From Anaerovibrio sp. JC8 (lineage in GTDB: Bacteria > Bacillota > Negativicutes > Selenomonadales > Selenomonadaceae): DNA of 64,000 nt. Made by a program: the position numbers and the translations under genes. Of this stretch, positions 1 to 8,663 are shown in pieces; the first letter of the stretch is position 1, and every line of letters begins with the position of its first letter. The notes under the pieces were generated by a model that ran no database searches, was not told the origin of the DNA, and was given only the letters and a program-made list of their open reading frames with translations. The stretch spans positions 1 to 64,000 of the forward strand of contig NZ_ANBM01000006.1 of NCBI RefSeq assembly GCF_002100115.1, written 5' to 3'.

Positions 1-95
1 CCAAGTTTATGAGATGGCTCTTTTTTTATTGTCTCCTCAGGCCGTCTCGGCGTTTATGTGCTTCATAGTTTGTCCGCCGAAAGTACTTGGCTGGG

Positions 96-373
96 GGTGA
101 ATATGCCGGTGGCATATTCACCGGAACAAGACAAGCACCTGCTTCTGTTGTTCCGCGGCGTTAAAGCCCGGTGGCATATTCACCGGAACAAGACGGGTGC
201 CATCCCGTCTTGCTCCGCGGTCGGCCTGGGACAGTGAAGTATTGTCCTGAATCAGGAAAGAAGTACTGTCTTTCGCGTCGCCACTTCACTAAAACAATTT
301 TTTGCCATATTAAATTAGCGGAAAAGTCAAAACTCGCTTCGCTCAGACATTGACTTTTCTCGCTAAATTGTTT
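96..373. repeat. Chain of inverted repeats with a 62-bp tandem duplication
   Basis: A perfect 12-bp stem with 3-nt loop lies at 96-122 (GGTGAATATGCC pairs with GGCATATTCACC). The 27-base string starting CCGGTGGCATATTCACC occurs at 106-132 and again at 168-194. Each copy runs into a second hairpin ending in CCGCGG; the first pairs GGAACAA (123-129) with TTGTTCC (148-154), the second pairs CAAGACGGG with CCCGTCTTG. AGTGAAGT (233-240) pairs with ACTTCACT (283-290). The last element nests AAACAATTT (292-300) with AAATTGTTT (365-373), and TTAGCGGAAAAGTCAA (315-330) with 350-366 allowing one bulge. All pairings are read directly. The nature of the element (REP/MITE-like or structured RNA) is inference. 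Confidence 0.7.
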
Positions 374-411
374 GAATACCAAAAAATCGTTTCTTTACGT
401 TCAGTGGCTAA

Positions 412-567
412 ATGCTCAATACAGTAACTTCTTTCCCTTTATATCTGTTCCAACATATTTCTTCAGATGTGACAATTCACGCTCTGCTTATTCATGAAAT
501 CACCCGCATGTCACCCGCGTCTTTAATATGCTCAATACAGTATCTTCTTTCCTGTTATGTCACCCGC
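412..567. repeat. Short direct repeats upstream of the exported-protein gene
   Basis: ATGCTCAATACAGTA occurs at 412-426 and again at 528-542, and the similarity continues for about 15 more bases (TTCTTTCC and following). TCACCCGC occurs three times, at 500-507, 511-518 and 560-567. No promoter of good quality was recognised. The repeats may be duplicated regulatory sites or remnants of a repeat element. Confidence 0.6.
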
Positions 568-635
568 AACTTTTTTGTCTGTATAAAGGATTACGCCCAC
601 AAGTATCGAATATATCCACCCAAGGAGGGATAAAG

Positions 636-1946
636 ATGAATTTAAAGCGGAAAATTCTTGGTTCTCTGTTGGGTATCACGATGTTGGCTACGGGCTTTGT
701 GTCTGTAGGCCAGGCTTCGACGGATTTTCATGTGGATGCGTCAATAAAGCCTGTGCAGCTTTATGTAACCACTCAAACTACTGTGGACAGCGATGAAGAT
801 GGTGAGGTATTGCGCTCATCCATTGCTACCGTGGATATGGTTGGTTCGGGGGAGGATTTGGGCGTGGAGGCCCTTAAAAAGGCTCTGAACACCTATAACA
901 TTCAGGAAACAAAAAAATATTATGACATCAGAAATGGCATGATAAAGCAATCTGTCGCAGAACAGGTGATGCGCAAGGAAGGTGGCTCCACTTTTTTCCC
1001 GGTATATGAGGCCATGAAGGACGTCTATGTCAGACGGGCTGATACTGTGGCAGTAAGCCTTTTGGAGTTTTGCAGCTCCTATGAGGGTGGTGTCCATGGC
1101 ATGTACGGTGTCTGGGGACGCAACTTTGATTCCAAGAGCGGCAAGGAGCTGAAGCTGAAGGACGTAATTAAGGATAAGAGCCTTTTAATTGCAGCTGTTG
1201 AAAACCAACTGCGGAGAGATTATCCAAATGCTTCCTTTATGGAAAGCAATAGCACTCTGATGCAGGAAACCGTGGAAAACATGATAAAGGATGATGTTAT
1301 TCCTTGGACACTGGATCCTTGTGGCATTACTGTATATTTTAACCCTTATGCCATAGGCTCCTACGCCGAGGGCATGTTTACCTCCACCATTCTTATGGAT
1401 GAATTTCCTGAGCTTTTCAAGGTAAAATATCGCAGCAGACCTGCATCCTACTGTATGGAGATTTACTCATATATGCCGTTACGGACAATTTTTGCAGATG
1501 GCAGCGGTACTTCCCTGTTTATTAATGATCTCTATGATGGTATTGTGGTTCAGACAGGCCCTAACCAGCTTAAGGATTTTAAAAAGAGCAGCCATATACG
1601 GTCTCAGTTAATCAGCCTGGCTGATGGCCGGCGTTATCTTTATGTTGATGGCATAGATGATGGCCTGGCATGGGAAAAGACCAGAATTTACGATATTACC
1701 TCCGGTGATCCGACGCCTGTATCACTTACTCCATGGTTGAACAGACGTGGGGATATACCTGAGAGGTTTAATCTGATAACGAAATATGATGCTTCCAAAT
1801 GTGTATTTTACCCTATTGCCAATCCGGAGAATTTCGCCATGTCAGTGCTGGATGAAGGTTCCGGCAAGGCCAGCTTCCATTATTTCCGCATTGGCAATGA
1901 TGGCAGACCGGTGCAGAAGGACATTGTAGATTGTAATTGTCCATAA
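636..1946 (+). CDS. Exported RsiV-family (DUF3298/DUF4163-like) protein
   Basis: The start is ATG 636, preceded by AAGGAGGG; an in-frame upstream start at 528 has no such site. The N-terminus is a Sec signal peptide (basic MNLKRK, hydrophobic core, cleavage near QAS), so the protein is exported. The middle and C-terminal half look like the DUF4163/DUF3298 arrangement of RsiV and PdaC-like proteins: a stretch around FDSKSGKELKLKD, then TLDPCGITVYFNPYAIGSYA. RsiV is an anti-sigma factor that binds lysozyme, but this protein has no cytoplasmic anti-sigma domain or transmembrane anchor, so function is unknown. It is transcribed alone and converges on the permease gene. Confidence 0.75.
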   Translation: MNLKRKILGSLLGITMLATGFVSVGQASTDFHVDASIKPVQLYVTTQTTVDSDEDGEVLRSSIATVDMVGSGEDLGVEALKKALNTYNIQETKKYYDIRNGMIKQSVAEQVMRKEGGSTFFPVYEAMKDVYVRRADTVAVSLLEFCSSYEGGVHGMYGVWGRNFDSKSGKELKLKDVIKDKSLLIAAVENQLRRDYPNASFMESNSTLMQETVENMIKDDVIPWTLDPCGITVYFNPYAIGSYAEGMFTSTILMDEFPELFKVKYRSRPASYCMEIYSYMPLRTIFADGSGTSLFINDLYDGIVVQTGPNQLKDFKKSSHIRSQLISLADGRRYLYVDGIDDGLAWEKTRIYDITSGDPTPVSLTPWLNRRGDIPERFNLITKYDASKCVFYPIANPENFAMSVLDEGSGKASFHYFRIGNDGRPVQKDIVDCNCP

Positions 1947-1967
1947 AAGAATACTACACAAAATAAT

Positions 1968-2016
1968 ACTCCCCTATACTCAACAGGACTAAGCCTGCCA
2001 GTATAGGGGAGTTTTT
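1968..2016. terminator. Intrinsic terminator between convergent genes
   Basis: ACTCCCCTATACT (1968-1980) pairs with AGTATAGGGGAGT (2000-2012), followed by TTTT. It closes the exported-protein gene and sits before the stop of the converging permease gene. Confidence 0.8.
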
Positions 2017-2026
2017 ATGTATATTT

Positions 2027-3040
2027 TTATTTGGATTCGTTCTTTAATTCCTTTTCGCTTCTATGGATGTCCAGAATCAGGTGCTTTACTACAACTATGC
2101 ACGGTACTGCCATAAACATACCGGCGGTGCCCAGAATTTCTCCTCCCAGGACAACACCCAAAATAGTGGTAATAGGGTGTATATCCAAAGCCTTGCCCAC
2201 AATATTTGGATAGATGAGATTGTGGTTGATCTGGGTCATTATGAGGTAGAAGCAGGCCGTCTGAATGACAAGATATGGCGTATCAGTGGCTGTCAGGGCT
2301 ATACCGAAAATAGAAGCAACCGTTGGACCAAGGACTGGAACAAATTCGCAGATACCGCTGAGAACGGCGAATACAGAGGCGTATTTGTTGTCCATAATGG
2401 AGAAATATGAGTAGACTATTACGCCGGTTATACAGCACATGAGAAGCTGGCTGCGGATATAAATCTGCAGGGAGTGCAGTACGGCAGTGAAAAGATGGAA
2501 AATTCTAATCTTATCCCGCCGTGGGAAAAGATTGGCAATAAAATGCAGAATAGCCCGGCCATCCTTGAGAAGATAGAAGGTAACAAAAATTATGATTACA
2601 AAATCCACAACCTTATTGAAGGCAGATACTATAATCCTAAGGGATTCCCGCAAAAGATTGGAGCCCATTGAGGCTATTTCGCCCCACATATCATCAAAGC
2701 CGTTGTTGATGGATGGTATATTCTGAACGATTTGCATGTTCTGTATTCTGGCTGCCAGCCTAGGTAAATCCATAATAAAATTGGAAAAGGTTGGTACGAA
2801 GGATACAGAAACCACAGTGGCCAGCCCGAAGAGCATCAGCAGAAAGATGCCCAAAGCAAGGCCGGCGGCCGCAGGTCTTGGGATTTTTTTGGATAATTTA
2901 TTGACCGGCTCTGCCAACAACAGTTGAATTAAAAGGGAAATAAAAAATATAAAGGCAAAGGCCGGGAAAAACCAGAAGCCTGAAGCAAGCGCCACAAAGG
3001 ACACAGCCAGGACTATGGAAGTTTGACGGGCAGATATCAT
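2027..3040 (-). CDS. AI-2E family transporter (PerM/UPF0118)
   Basis: Multi-pass inner-membrane protein of the AI-2E exporter/permease superfamily, 337 residues. The start is ATG 3040 (MISARQTS) because AAAGGAGGGC lies just before it; the frame opens 19 codons earlier without such a site. Hydrophobic helices alternate with the family's long soluble segment after the first helices. The C-terminal half carries the typical GxxxxxxPxxGPxxxxIFG-type stretch (FVPVLGPTVASIFG), the NLIYPNIVGKAL motif and the PxxxxLGVVLGGEILG-like end. Substrates of most members are unknown; some move AI-2 or act as Na+/H+ antiporters. It is monocistronic. Confidence 0.9.
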   Translation of the reverse strand: MISARQTSIVLAVSFVALASGFWFFPAFAFIFFISLLIQLLLAEPVNKLSKKIPRPAAAGLALGIFLLMLFGLATVVSVSFVPTFSNFIMDLPRLAARIQNMQIVQNIPSINNGFDDMWGEIASMGSNLLRESLRIIVSAFNKVVDFVIIIFVTFYLLKDGRAILHFIANLFPRRDKIRIFHLFTAVLHSLQIYIRSQLLMCCITGVIVYSYFSIMDNKYASVFAVLSGICEFVPVLGPTVASIFGIALTATDTPYLVIQTACFYLIMTQINHNLIYPNIVGKALDIHPITTILGVVLGGEILGTAGMFMAVPCIVVVKHLILDIHRSEKELKNESK

Positions 3041-3226
3041 AAATTGCCCTCCTTTTATCAATTGGTGTACAGACTTAATTATACAGCAGTCCTTCAAATT
3101 TTTCCCTTTTTACAAGGAAAAAACTTCTAAAATAAAATATCATGTAAACAAAAACACTATACTGCTAAAAAATAAAGCCTTATCATGTATATTATATCAT
3201 TTTAATAGGATTTTTAAAACATTGGC

Positions 3227-3253
3227 TTGCAAGGGATGCTTTTTCGGTATAAT
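3227..3253 (+). promoter_or_regulatory. Putative promoter of the M29 aminopeptidase
   Basis: A perfect TATAAT lies at 3248-3253, about 45 bases before the start codon. The -35 element is poor: TTGCAA at 3227-3232 leaves only a 15-bp spacer. Confidence 0.5.
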
Positions 3254-3296
3254 ATTGTTTATAATGTTAAAAGAATGATTTTGAGGAGTATATTAT

Positions 3297-4532
3297 ATGG
3301 ATAAGCTTTTAAATAAATATGCAAAATTGGTAGTAAAGACCGGTGTAAATCTGCAAAAGGGTCAGCTTTTGGTAATTAATTCCCCTATTGAGTGTGCGGA
3401 CTTTGCCCGTCGGGTGGCCAAGGAGGGCTTTGAAGCCGGCTGTTCTGATGTAAAGATTAACTGGAGTGATGAAAAATTTTCCCGGATCCGCTTTGATGGG
3501 GCTGCCAATGAGATTTTCGATGAATTCCCTCAGTACCGCTACGATATGTTCATGAGCTTCAAGGAAAAGGGTGCAGCCATCGTGTCCATTCATGCCTCTG
3601 ATCCTTCTATTTTCAAGGGTGTGGAGCAGGACAAGCTAAGACGGGCCCAGATGGCAGCAGGCCAGGCTTTGCTGGAATACCGTGGGGCTCTTATGAATAA
3701 TGAGCTTCGCTGGTGCGTGGTATCCATTCCAACGGCCGCATGGGCCTCCAAGGTATTTAAGGATGCAGCCAATGCTGATGAGGCGGTGGACAAGCTGTGG
3801 CAGGCTATTTTTGCAGCGGTTCGCATTGATGAGAGCAATGACCCGATTGAGGCCTGGAATACGCATACGGCCTTTATGAAGAAGGCTACGGATTTCCTTA
3901 ACGGGGAAAAGCTGGTATCACTGCATTATACCAGTGGTTTGGGAACTGACCTTACGGTTAAGCTGCCAAAGGGCCATATTTGGGCCGGCGGTGCTGAAAT
4001 AGCCGCTGACAAGGTGGAATTTGTGGCCAATATGCCAACTGAGGAAGTATATTCCCTGCCGGACCGTAACGGAGTTGACGGTGTGGTTTATGCTTCCAAG
4101 CCGCTTATCTATCAGGGGAATGTAATTGATGGCATCCGCCTGGTATTTAAAGAGGGTGAAGTGGTGGAGTACAGTGCCACCAAGGGACAGGATTTCCTGA
4201 AGCAGCTGCTGGAAACTGATGATGGGGCCAAGCATTTGGGAGAGGTGGCATTGGTGCCGTATGATTCACCGATTTCCAACAGTGGAATTCTCTTTTATAA
4301 TACCCTTTTCGATGAAAATGCTGCCTGCCATCTGGCCTTTGGCAAGGCTTATCCAACCTGTCTGGAAGGCGGGGAGAAGATGGATACGGTGGAGCTGGCA
4401 AAGCACGGGGTAAATGATTCCCTGGTTCATGAGGATTTTATGATTGGTACCGCGGATATGGAAATTGTAGGAACCAGAGCAGATGGCAGTACCGTTCAGA
4501 TATTTTCCAAGGGTAATTTTGTAAATATTTAA
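3297..4532 (+). CDS. M29-family metallo-aminopeptidase (AmpS/PepS-like)
   Basis: Cytoplasmic aminopeptidase of the thermophilic (M29) family, 411 residues, the usual length. ATG 3297 follows GAGGAG. The family needs a two-metal site built from two Glu, two His, a Tyr and an Asp in the C-terminal half. The matching segments are visible as GEVALVPYDSPI, a HLAFGKAYP stretch, and VHEDFMIGT near the end. The N-terminal half is the usual nucleotide-fold-like dimerisation lobe. It releases N-terminal residues from peptides, most likely in peptide turnover. The next gene, azlC, starts 57 bases later, so co-transcription is possible. Confidence 0.93.
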   Translation: MDKLLNKYAKLVVKTGVNLQKGQLLVINSPIECADFARRVAKEGFEAGCSDVKINWSDEKFSRIRFDGAANEIFDEFPQYRYDMFMSFKEKGAAIVSIHASDPSIFKGVEQDKLRRAQMAAGQALLEYRGALMNNELRWCVVSIPTAAWASKVFKDAANADEAVDKLWQAIFAAVRIDESNDPIEAWNTHTAFMKKATDFLNGEKLVSLHYTSGLGTDLTVKLPKGHIWAGGAEIAADKVEFVANMPTEEVYSLPDRNGVDGVVYASKPLIYQGNVIDGIRLVFKEGEVVEYSATKGQDFLKQLLETDDGAKHLGEVALVPYDSPISNSGILFYNTLFDENAACHLAFGKAYPTCLEGGEKMDTVELAKHGVNDSLVHEDFMIGTADMEIVGTRADGSTVQIFSKGNFVNI

Positions 4533-4589
4533 CATTATTTTAAGGTTAAATAAATATTATGTGATTAGTTGGTCGGGGGAAGTCGTTTT

Positions 4590-5285
4590 ATGGGTGAGTA
4601 TTTTAACAAGCAGGTGTTCAAGGCAGTATGGCCCATATGCTTTGGCTATATTCCCTTGGGGGTGGCCTGCGGTATATTGGGGCAGAAGGTGGGTCTGGAT
4701 GCCTTTTTGATGGCCATGATGTCCATATTTCTGTTTGCCGGCAGCGGCCAGTTTATTGCCTTGGCCATGATAGGGGCAGGAACGGCCATTATTCCTATTG
4801 TAATAACCGTTGGCATTGTAAATCTCCGTCATATGCTTTATGGTCTTATTTTAAATCAGTATATTTCCAAGGAATCCTTACTGTACCGCATGATTTATGC
4901 CCAGGAAATAGTGGACGAAACCTTTGCGGTAAACAGTATCGAATTTCAGAAGCCCAACAGTACATGGAACCCGAAAAAGGCGACAGCCCTGAATTTTCTG
5001 GCTCACATGAGCTGGATGCTGGCAACGGTGGCCGGGGTACTGCTGGGAAGTGCAGTGTATATAGATACTGGTCTGGTAAGCTATGCCCTTATTGCCATGT
5101 TCATTGGCTTGTGGTCCTTCCATTTTAAGTCCGCCAAGCTGATTGGCATTGGTGTTCTGGGAGGCGGTCTGGCCTTGTTATTATCACTTTGGCTGGATAA
5201 TATGCTTAATGTGGTGGTGGCCACCATTGTGGCAGCTGCCATTGGCGCGGTTATAGATAATGGCGAGGGGGTGGAAAAGAAATGA
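4590..5285 (+). CDS. azlC: AzlC family branched-chain amino acid exporter, large subunit
   Basis: Membrane subunit of the AzlCD pair, which in Bacillus exports branched-chain amino acids and their analogues. ATG 4590 is chosen over the in-frame TTG 4569 because GGGGGA precedes it at the right distance. The protein is 231 residues with several hydrophobic helices. It shows the family's early G(Y)IPLGVACG stretch, the FAGSGQFIAL segment and the LRHMLYG motif. The stop overlaps the azlD start by four bases (ATGA), so the two are translationally coupled. Confidence 0.92.
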   Translation: MGEYFNKQVFKAVWPICFGYIPLGVACGILGQKVGLDAFLMAMMSIFLFAGSGQFIALAMIGAGTAIIPIVITVGIVNLRHMLYGLILNQYISKESLLYRMIYAQEIVDETFAVNSIEFQKPNSTWNPKKATALNFLAHMSWMLATVAGVLLGSAVYIDTGLVSYALIAMFIGLWSFHFKSAKLIGIGVLGGGLALLLSLWLDNMLNVVVATIVAAAIGAVIDNGEGVEKK

Positions 5286-5611
5286 GCTATACGGATATAC
5301 TGCTTTGTATCTTCGGGCTTTTCTGTTCCTCCTACATTTCCCGGATTTTGCCTCTGGCTGTCCTGGGACGGCGCCCGTTGCCAACCTTTCTTTCCCTCTG
5401 GCTGAAGTATGTGCCAACGGCGGTATTTGGTGCCCTTATTTTCGTGTCGATTTTTGGTGACGCCAGCAGCGGCTTTAGATTCAGCTGGACCAATGTGGAA
5501 TTTTTGGCAGCGATTCCGGTGCTGATTGTGGCGGCAAAAACCAAAAGCCTTGCCTACAGCATAATTGTGGGCCTGGCCGGGTATTGGATACTGCAAAATT
5601 ATATGGGATAA
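5282..5611 (+). CDS. azlD: AzlD family branched-chain amino acid exporter, small subunit
   Basis: Small membrane partner of AzlC, 109 residues with about three to four helices. The start overlaps the azlC stop (ATGA), as is usual for this pair. The YISRILPLAVLGRRPLP stretch is the typical AzlD N-terminal motif, where polar and Pro residues follow the first helix. It is expected to form the exporter complex with the upstream protein. An intrinsic terminator follows within 50 bases. Confidence 0.92.
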   Translation: MSYTDILLCIFGLFCSSYISRILPLAVLGRRPLPTFLSLWLKYVPTAVFGALIFVSIFGDASSGFRFSWTNVEFLAAIPVLIVAAKTKSLAYSIIVGLAGYWILQNYMG

Positions 5612-5654
5612 GATTAATCCGACAAAACTTAACTAAATAATCCTTAAAAAATAT

Positions 5655-5690
5655 AGTCCCCGCGGGTAATAACGCCTGCGGGGACTTTTT
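5655..5690 (+). terminator. Intrinsic terminator after azlCD
   Basis: AGTCCCCGC (5655-5663) pairs with GCGGGGACT (5678-5686), followed by TTTT. Confidence 0.9.
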
Positions 5691-5710
5691 ATAGTTTGTG
5701 ATGCAGTTAC

Positions 5711-6385
5711 TTATTTTGTTGATGGCTTGGTGTCTTTCAAGGCCTGTACAACATCCATATATTCCTTTGATGTATCCTTGTCCATTTGATTTTTAATTTC
5801 CTTTTCGGCTTTTTTTATTGCTGAAGGGTCGGCCTTCTTAAAAATGCTTTTGGCACTGAGAAAAATGGATTTAAGCTCCTCCTGCCTTTGAGTCATACAT
5901 TCTCTGACTATCTTTTTAAGATAATCATCAGTCAGGGTTTCCCTGTCGGCGGTTTTGGTGATGGACAGTATATGGTAATAAATAATGGCTACCACATATA
6001 TTTCCGCTGCCTCAGAAGCAGCCCGCAGCATTCCACCGGCCAAGGCTCCAAAGCCCGGGAGGAATTTCACCATTTCAAAAATTCCTTTTTTGGCCAGCCA
6101 GAAAGCACCCAGCTCAGTTCCAATGGCAATAGCGATGGTTTTTATCTGGCTGTTACTGAACCTTATTCCCAGGCAATCGTTTATTTCCTTGAACATATAG
6201 AGATCATTTGCATATAAGGCCGCAAGGGAAGCACCGGGTATAGGTATAAATGAAGCTCCCATGGCCATCATGGCGTGCTTTTTTACAATGGCATTTATTT
6301 CTTCGGATAAAACGTGATTCCCCAAAGAATCAAACTGCTCCAGGGAAGATTGCAGTATTGTTGGGATTAAAATGTTGTCACCCAT
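5711..6385 (-). CDS. DUF697-like membrane-associated protein
   Basis: ATG 6385 follows GGAGG, 224 residues. The segment near residues 35-75 (conserved Ala/Gly helix, IPIPGASLAALYANDLYMF, then a short amphipathic helix) resembles the DUF697/YcjF-type domain, often found with small GTPases. A second Gly/Ala-rich hydrophobic stretch (FGALAGGMLRAASEAAEIY) follows, and the C-terminal third is highly charged and probably helical. No GTPase gene is adjacent. The role is unknown. It is transcribed alone and converges on azlCD. Confidence 0.6.
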   Translation of the reverse strand: MGDNILIPTILQSSLEQFDSLGNHVLSEEINAIVKKHAMMAMGASFIPIPGASLAALYANDLYMFKEINDCLGIRFSNSQIKTIAIAIGTELGAFWLAKKGIFEMVKFLPGFGALAGGMLRAASEAAEIYVVAIIYYHILSITKTADRETLTDDYLKKIVRECMTQRQEELKSIFLSAKSIFKKADPSAIKKAEKEIKNQMDKDTSKEYMDVVQALKDTKPSTK

Positions 6386-6449
6386 AATATACCTCCATAA
6401 TCCAGATGCTTGATAATTACTTCGACGAATATATTATTTTTCCTTCCCG

Positions 6450-6478
6450 TTCATATTAGGCATTATTAGTAGTATAAT
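6450..6478 (+). promoter_or_regulatory. Putative promoter of ktrBA
   Basis: TTCATA (6450-6455) and TATAAT (6473-6478) are separated by 17 bp, 44 bases before the ktrB start codon. Confidence 0.65.
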
Positions 6479-6521
6479 TACCCCAAAAGGGAAAATATAG
6501 AAATGGTGGTGGATTACCGCA

Positions 6522-7895
6522 ATGAATTTTGGACTTGAATGGAAAGAGCAGGATGCCATAAATTTACAAAACCGGTTTCGGGTAAAGCCAAACCAGATAA
6601 TTTGTCTGAGCTTTGTGCTGATGATCAGCATTGGTACACTCCTGCTGACCTTGCCCATCAGTACCACCAACAATATGGGGCTGCATCCCGTGGATGCTTT
6701 GTTTGTTTCCACCTCGGCCTCCTGTGTGACGGGGTTGACGGTGGTGGACCTGAAAAATGATTTGACCCTGTTTGGAAAGATAGTTATGCTGCTGCTTATT
6801 CAGGTGGGGGGCCTGGGCATCATGACCCTGGGAACCTTGGTGGTTCACAGTATGGGGTACAGATTCCGCCAGTCAGAAAGCATGGTGCTGCAGGAGTCCT
6901 TAAATCAGGATTCTCGTACGGGCCTGTTTTCCCTTATCCGTCGCATGATAAAATACACCTTTGCGGTGGAGGGCTTTTTCTCTGTGGTTTTGGCCTGGCA
7001 TTTTTACCCTGAGTACGGGTGGGACTGTATCGGCTATGGGATATTTCACTCTGTTTCCGCCTTTTGTAATGCGGGCTTTGATTTGTTCGGAAATTACGAA
7101 AGCCTGTCGGGGCGGCCGGATGACCTGTTTTTGATGGGCTGCCTTGGCACCCTTATTGTACTGGGCGGTATCGGCTTTACGGTAATGTATGATGTTATGC
7201 AGAACCACAGCTGGAGAAAATTTTCCCTCCATACCCAGATAGTGCTGGCTACAACAGTAGTTCTTATTGTGGTGGGGGGCTTGTTGATTTTCCTGGTGGA
7301 CGGGCAAAATCCAAAAACATTGGCAAATCTGCCCCTTGATGTGCAGCTGGCCCAGTCCTTTTTTACATCCGTATCCTGCCGTACTGCCGGCTTTAACACC
7401 TTTGATCTGGGGGCATCTACCCAGATTACCCAGCTGGTGATGATAATTCTCATGTTTATCGGTGCTTCCCCACTGTCCACTGGTGGCGGTATCAAAAGCA
7501 CTACATTTTTTATAATTATGCTGTCCATGTGGACTGTAATTCGGGGGAGAAACCAAAATGAAGTCTTTGGCAGAAGAATAGGCAAGAAATTGGTGTATCA
7601 GTCCTTTGCCATTTTTACCATTGCCACAATCTGGGTGGTAGCCGTGGGAATTGTACTGTCAGTTATTGATGGTGAGGTCCATGAGCTGGAAATGGTGATA
7701 TTTGAAACTGTGTCGGCCTTTGGTACTGTTGGCATGGGAATAGGTATTACCAACGAGTGGAATATGTGGGGAAAACTGCTGCTGTCCCTTACCATGCTCA
7801 TGGGCAGGGTAGGTATTCTGACATTTATTATGGCAGTTATCAAGCAAAAGGAATCTATTATTAAGTATCCAGAGGGTAACATTATGATAGGTTGA
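6522..7895 (+). CDS. ktrB: KtrB/TrkH-type potassium channel subunit
   Basis: Membrane subunit of a Na+-coupled K+ uptake system, 457 residues. Four pore-loop repeats are visible: TSASCVTGLTVVD, VSAFCNAGFD, SVSCRTAGFNT and VSAFGTVGMGIG, each with the filter glycine. The PLSTGGGIKSTT loop between repeats is also typical of the family. The length and the short N-terminus fit KtrB better than the longer TrkH. The regulator subunit gene begins 10 bases after the stop, so the pair forms an operon behind the promoter near 6450. Confidence 0.95.
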   Translation: MNFGLEWKEQDAINLQNRFRVKPNQIICLSFVLMISIGTLLLTLPISTTNNMGLHPVDALFVSTSASCVTGLTVVDLKNDLTLFGKIVMLLLIQVGGLGIMTLGTLVVHSMGYRFRQSESMVLQESLNQDSRTGLFSLIRRMIKYTFAVEGFFSVVLAWHFYPEYGWDCIGYGIFHSVSAFCNAGFDLFGNYESLSGRPDDLFLMGCLGTLIVLGGIGFTVMYDVMQNHSWRKFSLHTQIVLATTVVLIVVGGLLIFLVDGQNPKTLANLPLDVQLAQSFFTSVSCRTAGFNTFDLGASTQITQLVMIILMFIGASPLSTGGGIKSTTFFIIMLSMWTVIRGRNQNEVFGRRIGKKLVYQSFAIFTIATIWVVAVGIVLSVIDGEVHELEMVIFETVSAFGTVGMGIGITNEWNMWGKLLLSLTMLMGRVGILTFIMAVIKQKESIIKYPEGNIMIG

Positions 7896-7905
7896 GGTAA
7901 AGAAT

Positions 7906-8583
7906 ATGAGAAGAAAAAGACAGTTTGCGATTCTTGGAATGGGACGGTTCGGCATAAGCCTTGCCGAAACCCTGGAAAGCATGGGCTATGAGGTTTTGTG
8001 CGTTGATGTGGATGAAAATCTGGTAAGTAAATTGGCCGAGCAGGTGTCAAGGATAGTCAGCTTTGATATACGGGATGCCAGGGCTTTTGACCAGGTGGGG
8101 ATAGAGAGCTTCGATACGGTTATTATTTCCGCCAAAAAACTGGAGGCAAGCCTGATGGCCACCATGCTGTGCAAGGAGCGCAATGTTCCGGATATAGTTG
8201 TGAAGGCCATTGATGAGCGTCATGCTGAAATGGCCAAGAGAATGGGTGCCACCCAGATAATTTTCTCCGAGCGGGATATGGCCAGACGGCTGGCACTGCA
8301 TCTGGTGGCTCCTAATGTTCAGGATTATATTGAAATAAACGGGGATATTAAGATTATTAACTTTAATGCCCCTGAAGATTTGTGGGGTAAAACCCTGCGG
8401 GATGCCAATCTGCGTGAAAGATATGCCTTAAATGTTATTGCAATAATTCATGAAAAGGCAACCCTTATTACGCCACCGCCAAGCTACGAATTTTGTAAGG
8501 GAGACAAGATTTTTGCCATAGGCTCCAACGAGGTGCTGGCCAAGTTCAGGCAGAATGTTTTGGCTTCCATGGAACAAGAATAG
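7906..8583 (+). CDS. ktrA: KtrA/TrkA-type RCK regulator of potassium uptake
   Basis: Cytoplasmic ring-forming gating subunit, 225 residues, for the channel encoded just upstream. The N-terminal RCK-N Rossmann fold is marked by ILGMGRFGISLAETL and, at the end of the second strand, VDVDEN, which fits nucleotide binding. The C-terminal RCK-C domain spans roughly residues 140-220. The length is that of a single-RCK KtrA rather than the doubled TrkA of Proteobacteria. ATG 7906 follows GAGGT. Confidence 0.95.
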   Translation: MRRKRQFAILGMGRFGISLAETLESMGYEVLCVDVDENLVSKLAEQVSRIVSFDIRDARAFDQVGIESFDTVIISAKKLEASLMATMLCKERNVPDIVVKAIDERHAEMAKRMGATQIIFSERDMARRLALHLVAPNVQDYIEINGDIKIINFNAPEDLWGKTLRDANLRERYALNVIAIIHEKATLITPPPSYEFCKGDKIFAIGSNEVLAKFRQNVLASMEQE

Positions 8584-8602
8584 AGCATTTTGATTGTATT
8601 TG

Positions 8603-8611
8603 TGATATAAT
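8603..8611 (+). promoter_or_regulatory. Extended -10 promoter candidate
   Basis: TGATATAAT is a TGn-extended -10, 53 bases upstream of the zinc-ribbon/TM2 gene; no good -35 is seen. Confidence 0.45.
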
Positions 8612-8663
8612 GTAACGTAGCATGTAAGTTAGTAAAATATTTTTGTTTTATAGGGGGATGACT

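Larger units (their letters stand above)
1..635. other. Gene-free, hairpin-rich intergenic region
   Basis: No convincing coding sequence is seen in the first 635 bases. The open frames here have no ribosome binding site and run through inverted repeats. The stretch holds a chain of hairpins (about 90-373) and a set of short direct repeats (about 412-567), described separately. The exported-protein gene follows at 636. Confidence 0.7.

Noticed and set aside
161-382. Small frames on both strands in the hairpin region
   Set aside because: They follow inverted repeats and have no translation signals.
412-633. Short plus-strand frame before the exported-protein gene
   Set aside because: It runs through the direct repeats, has no ribosome binding site and no recognisable product.
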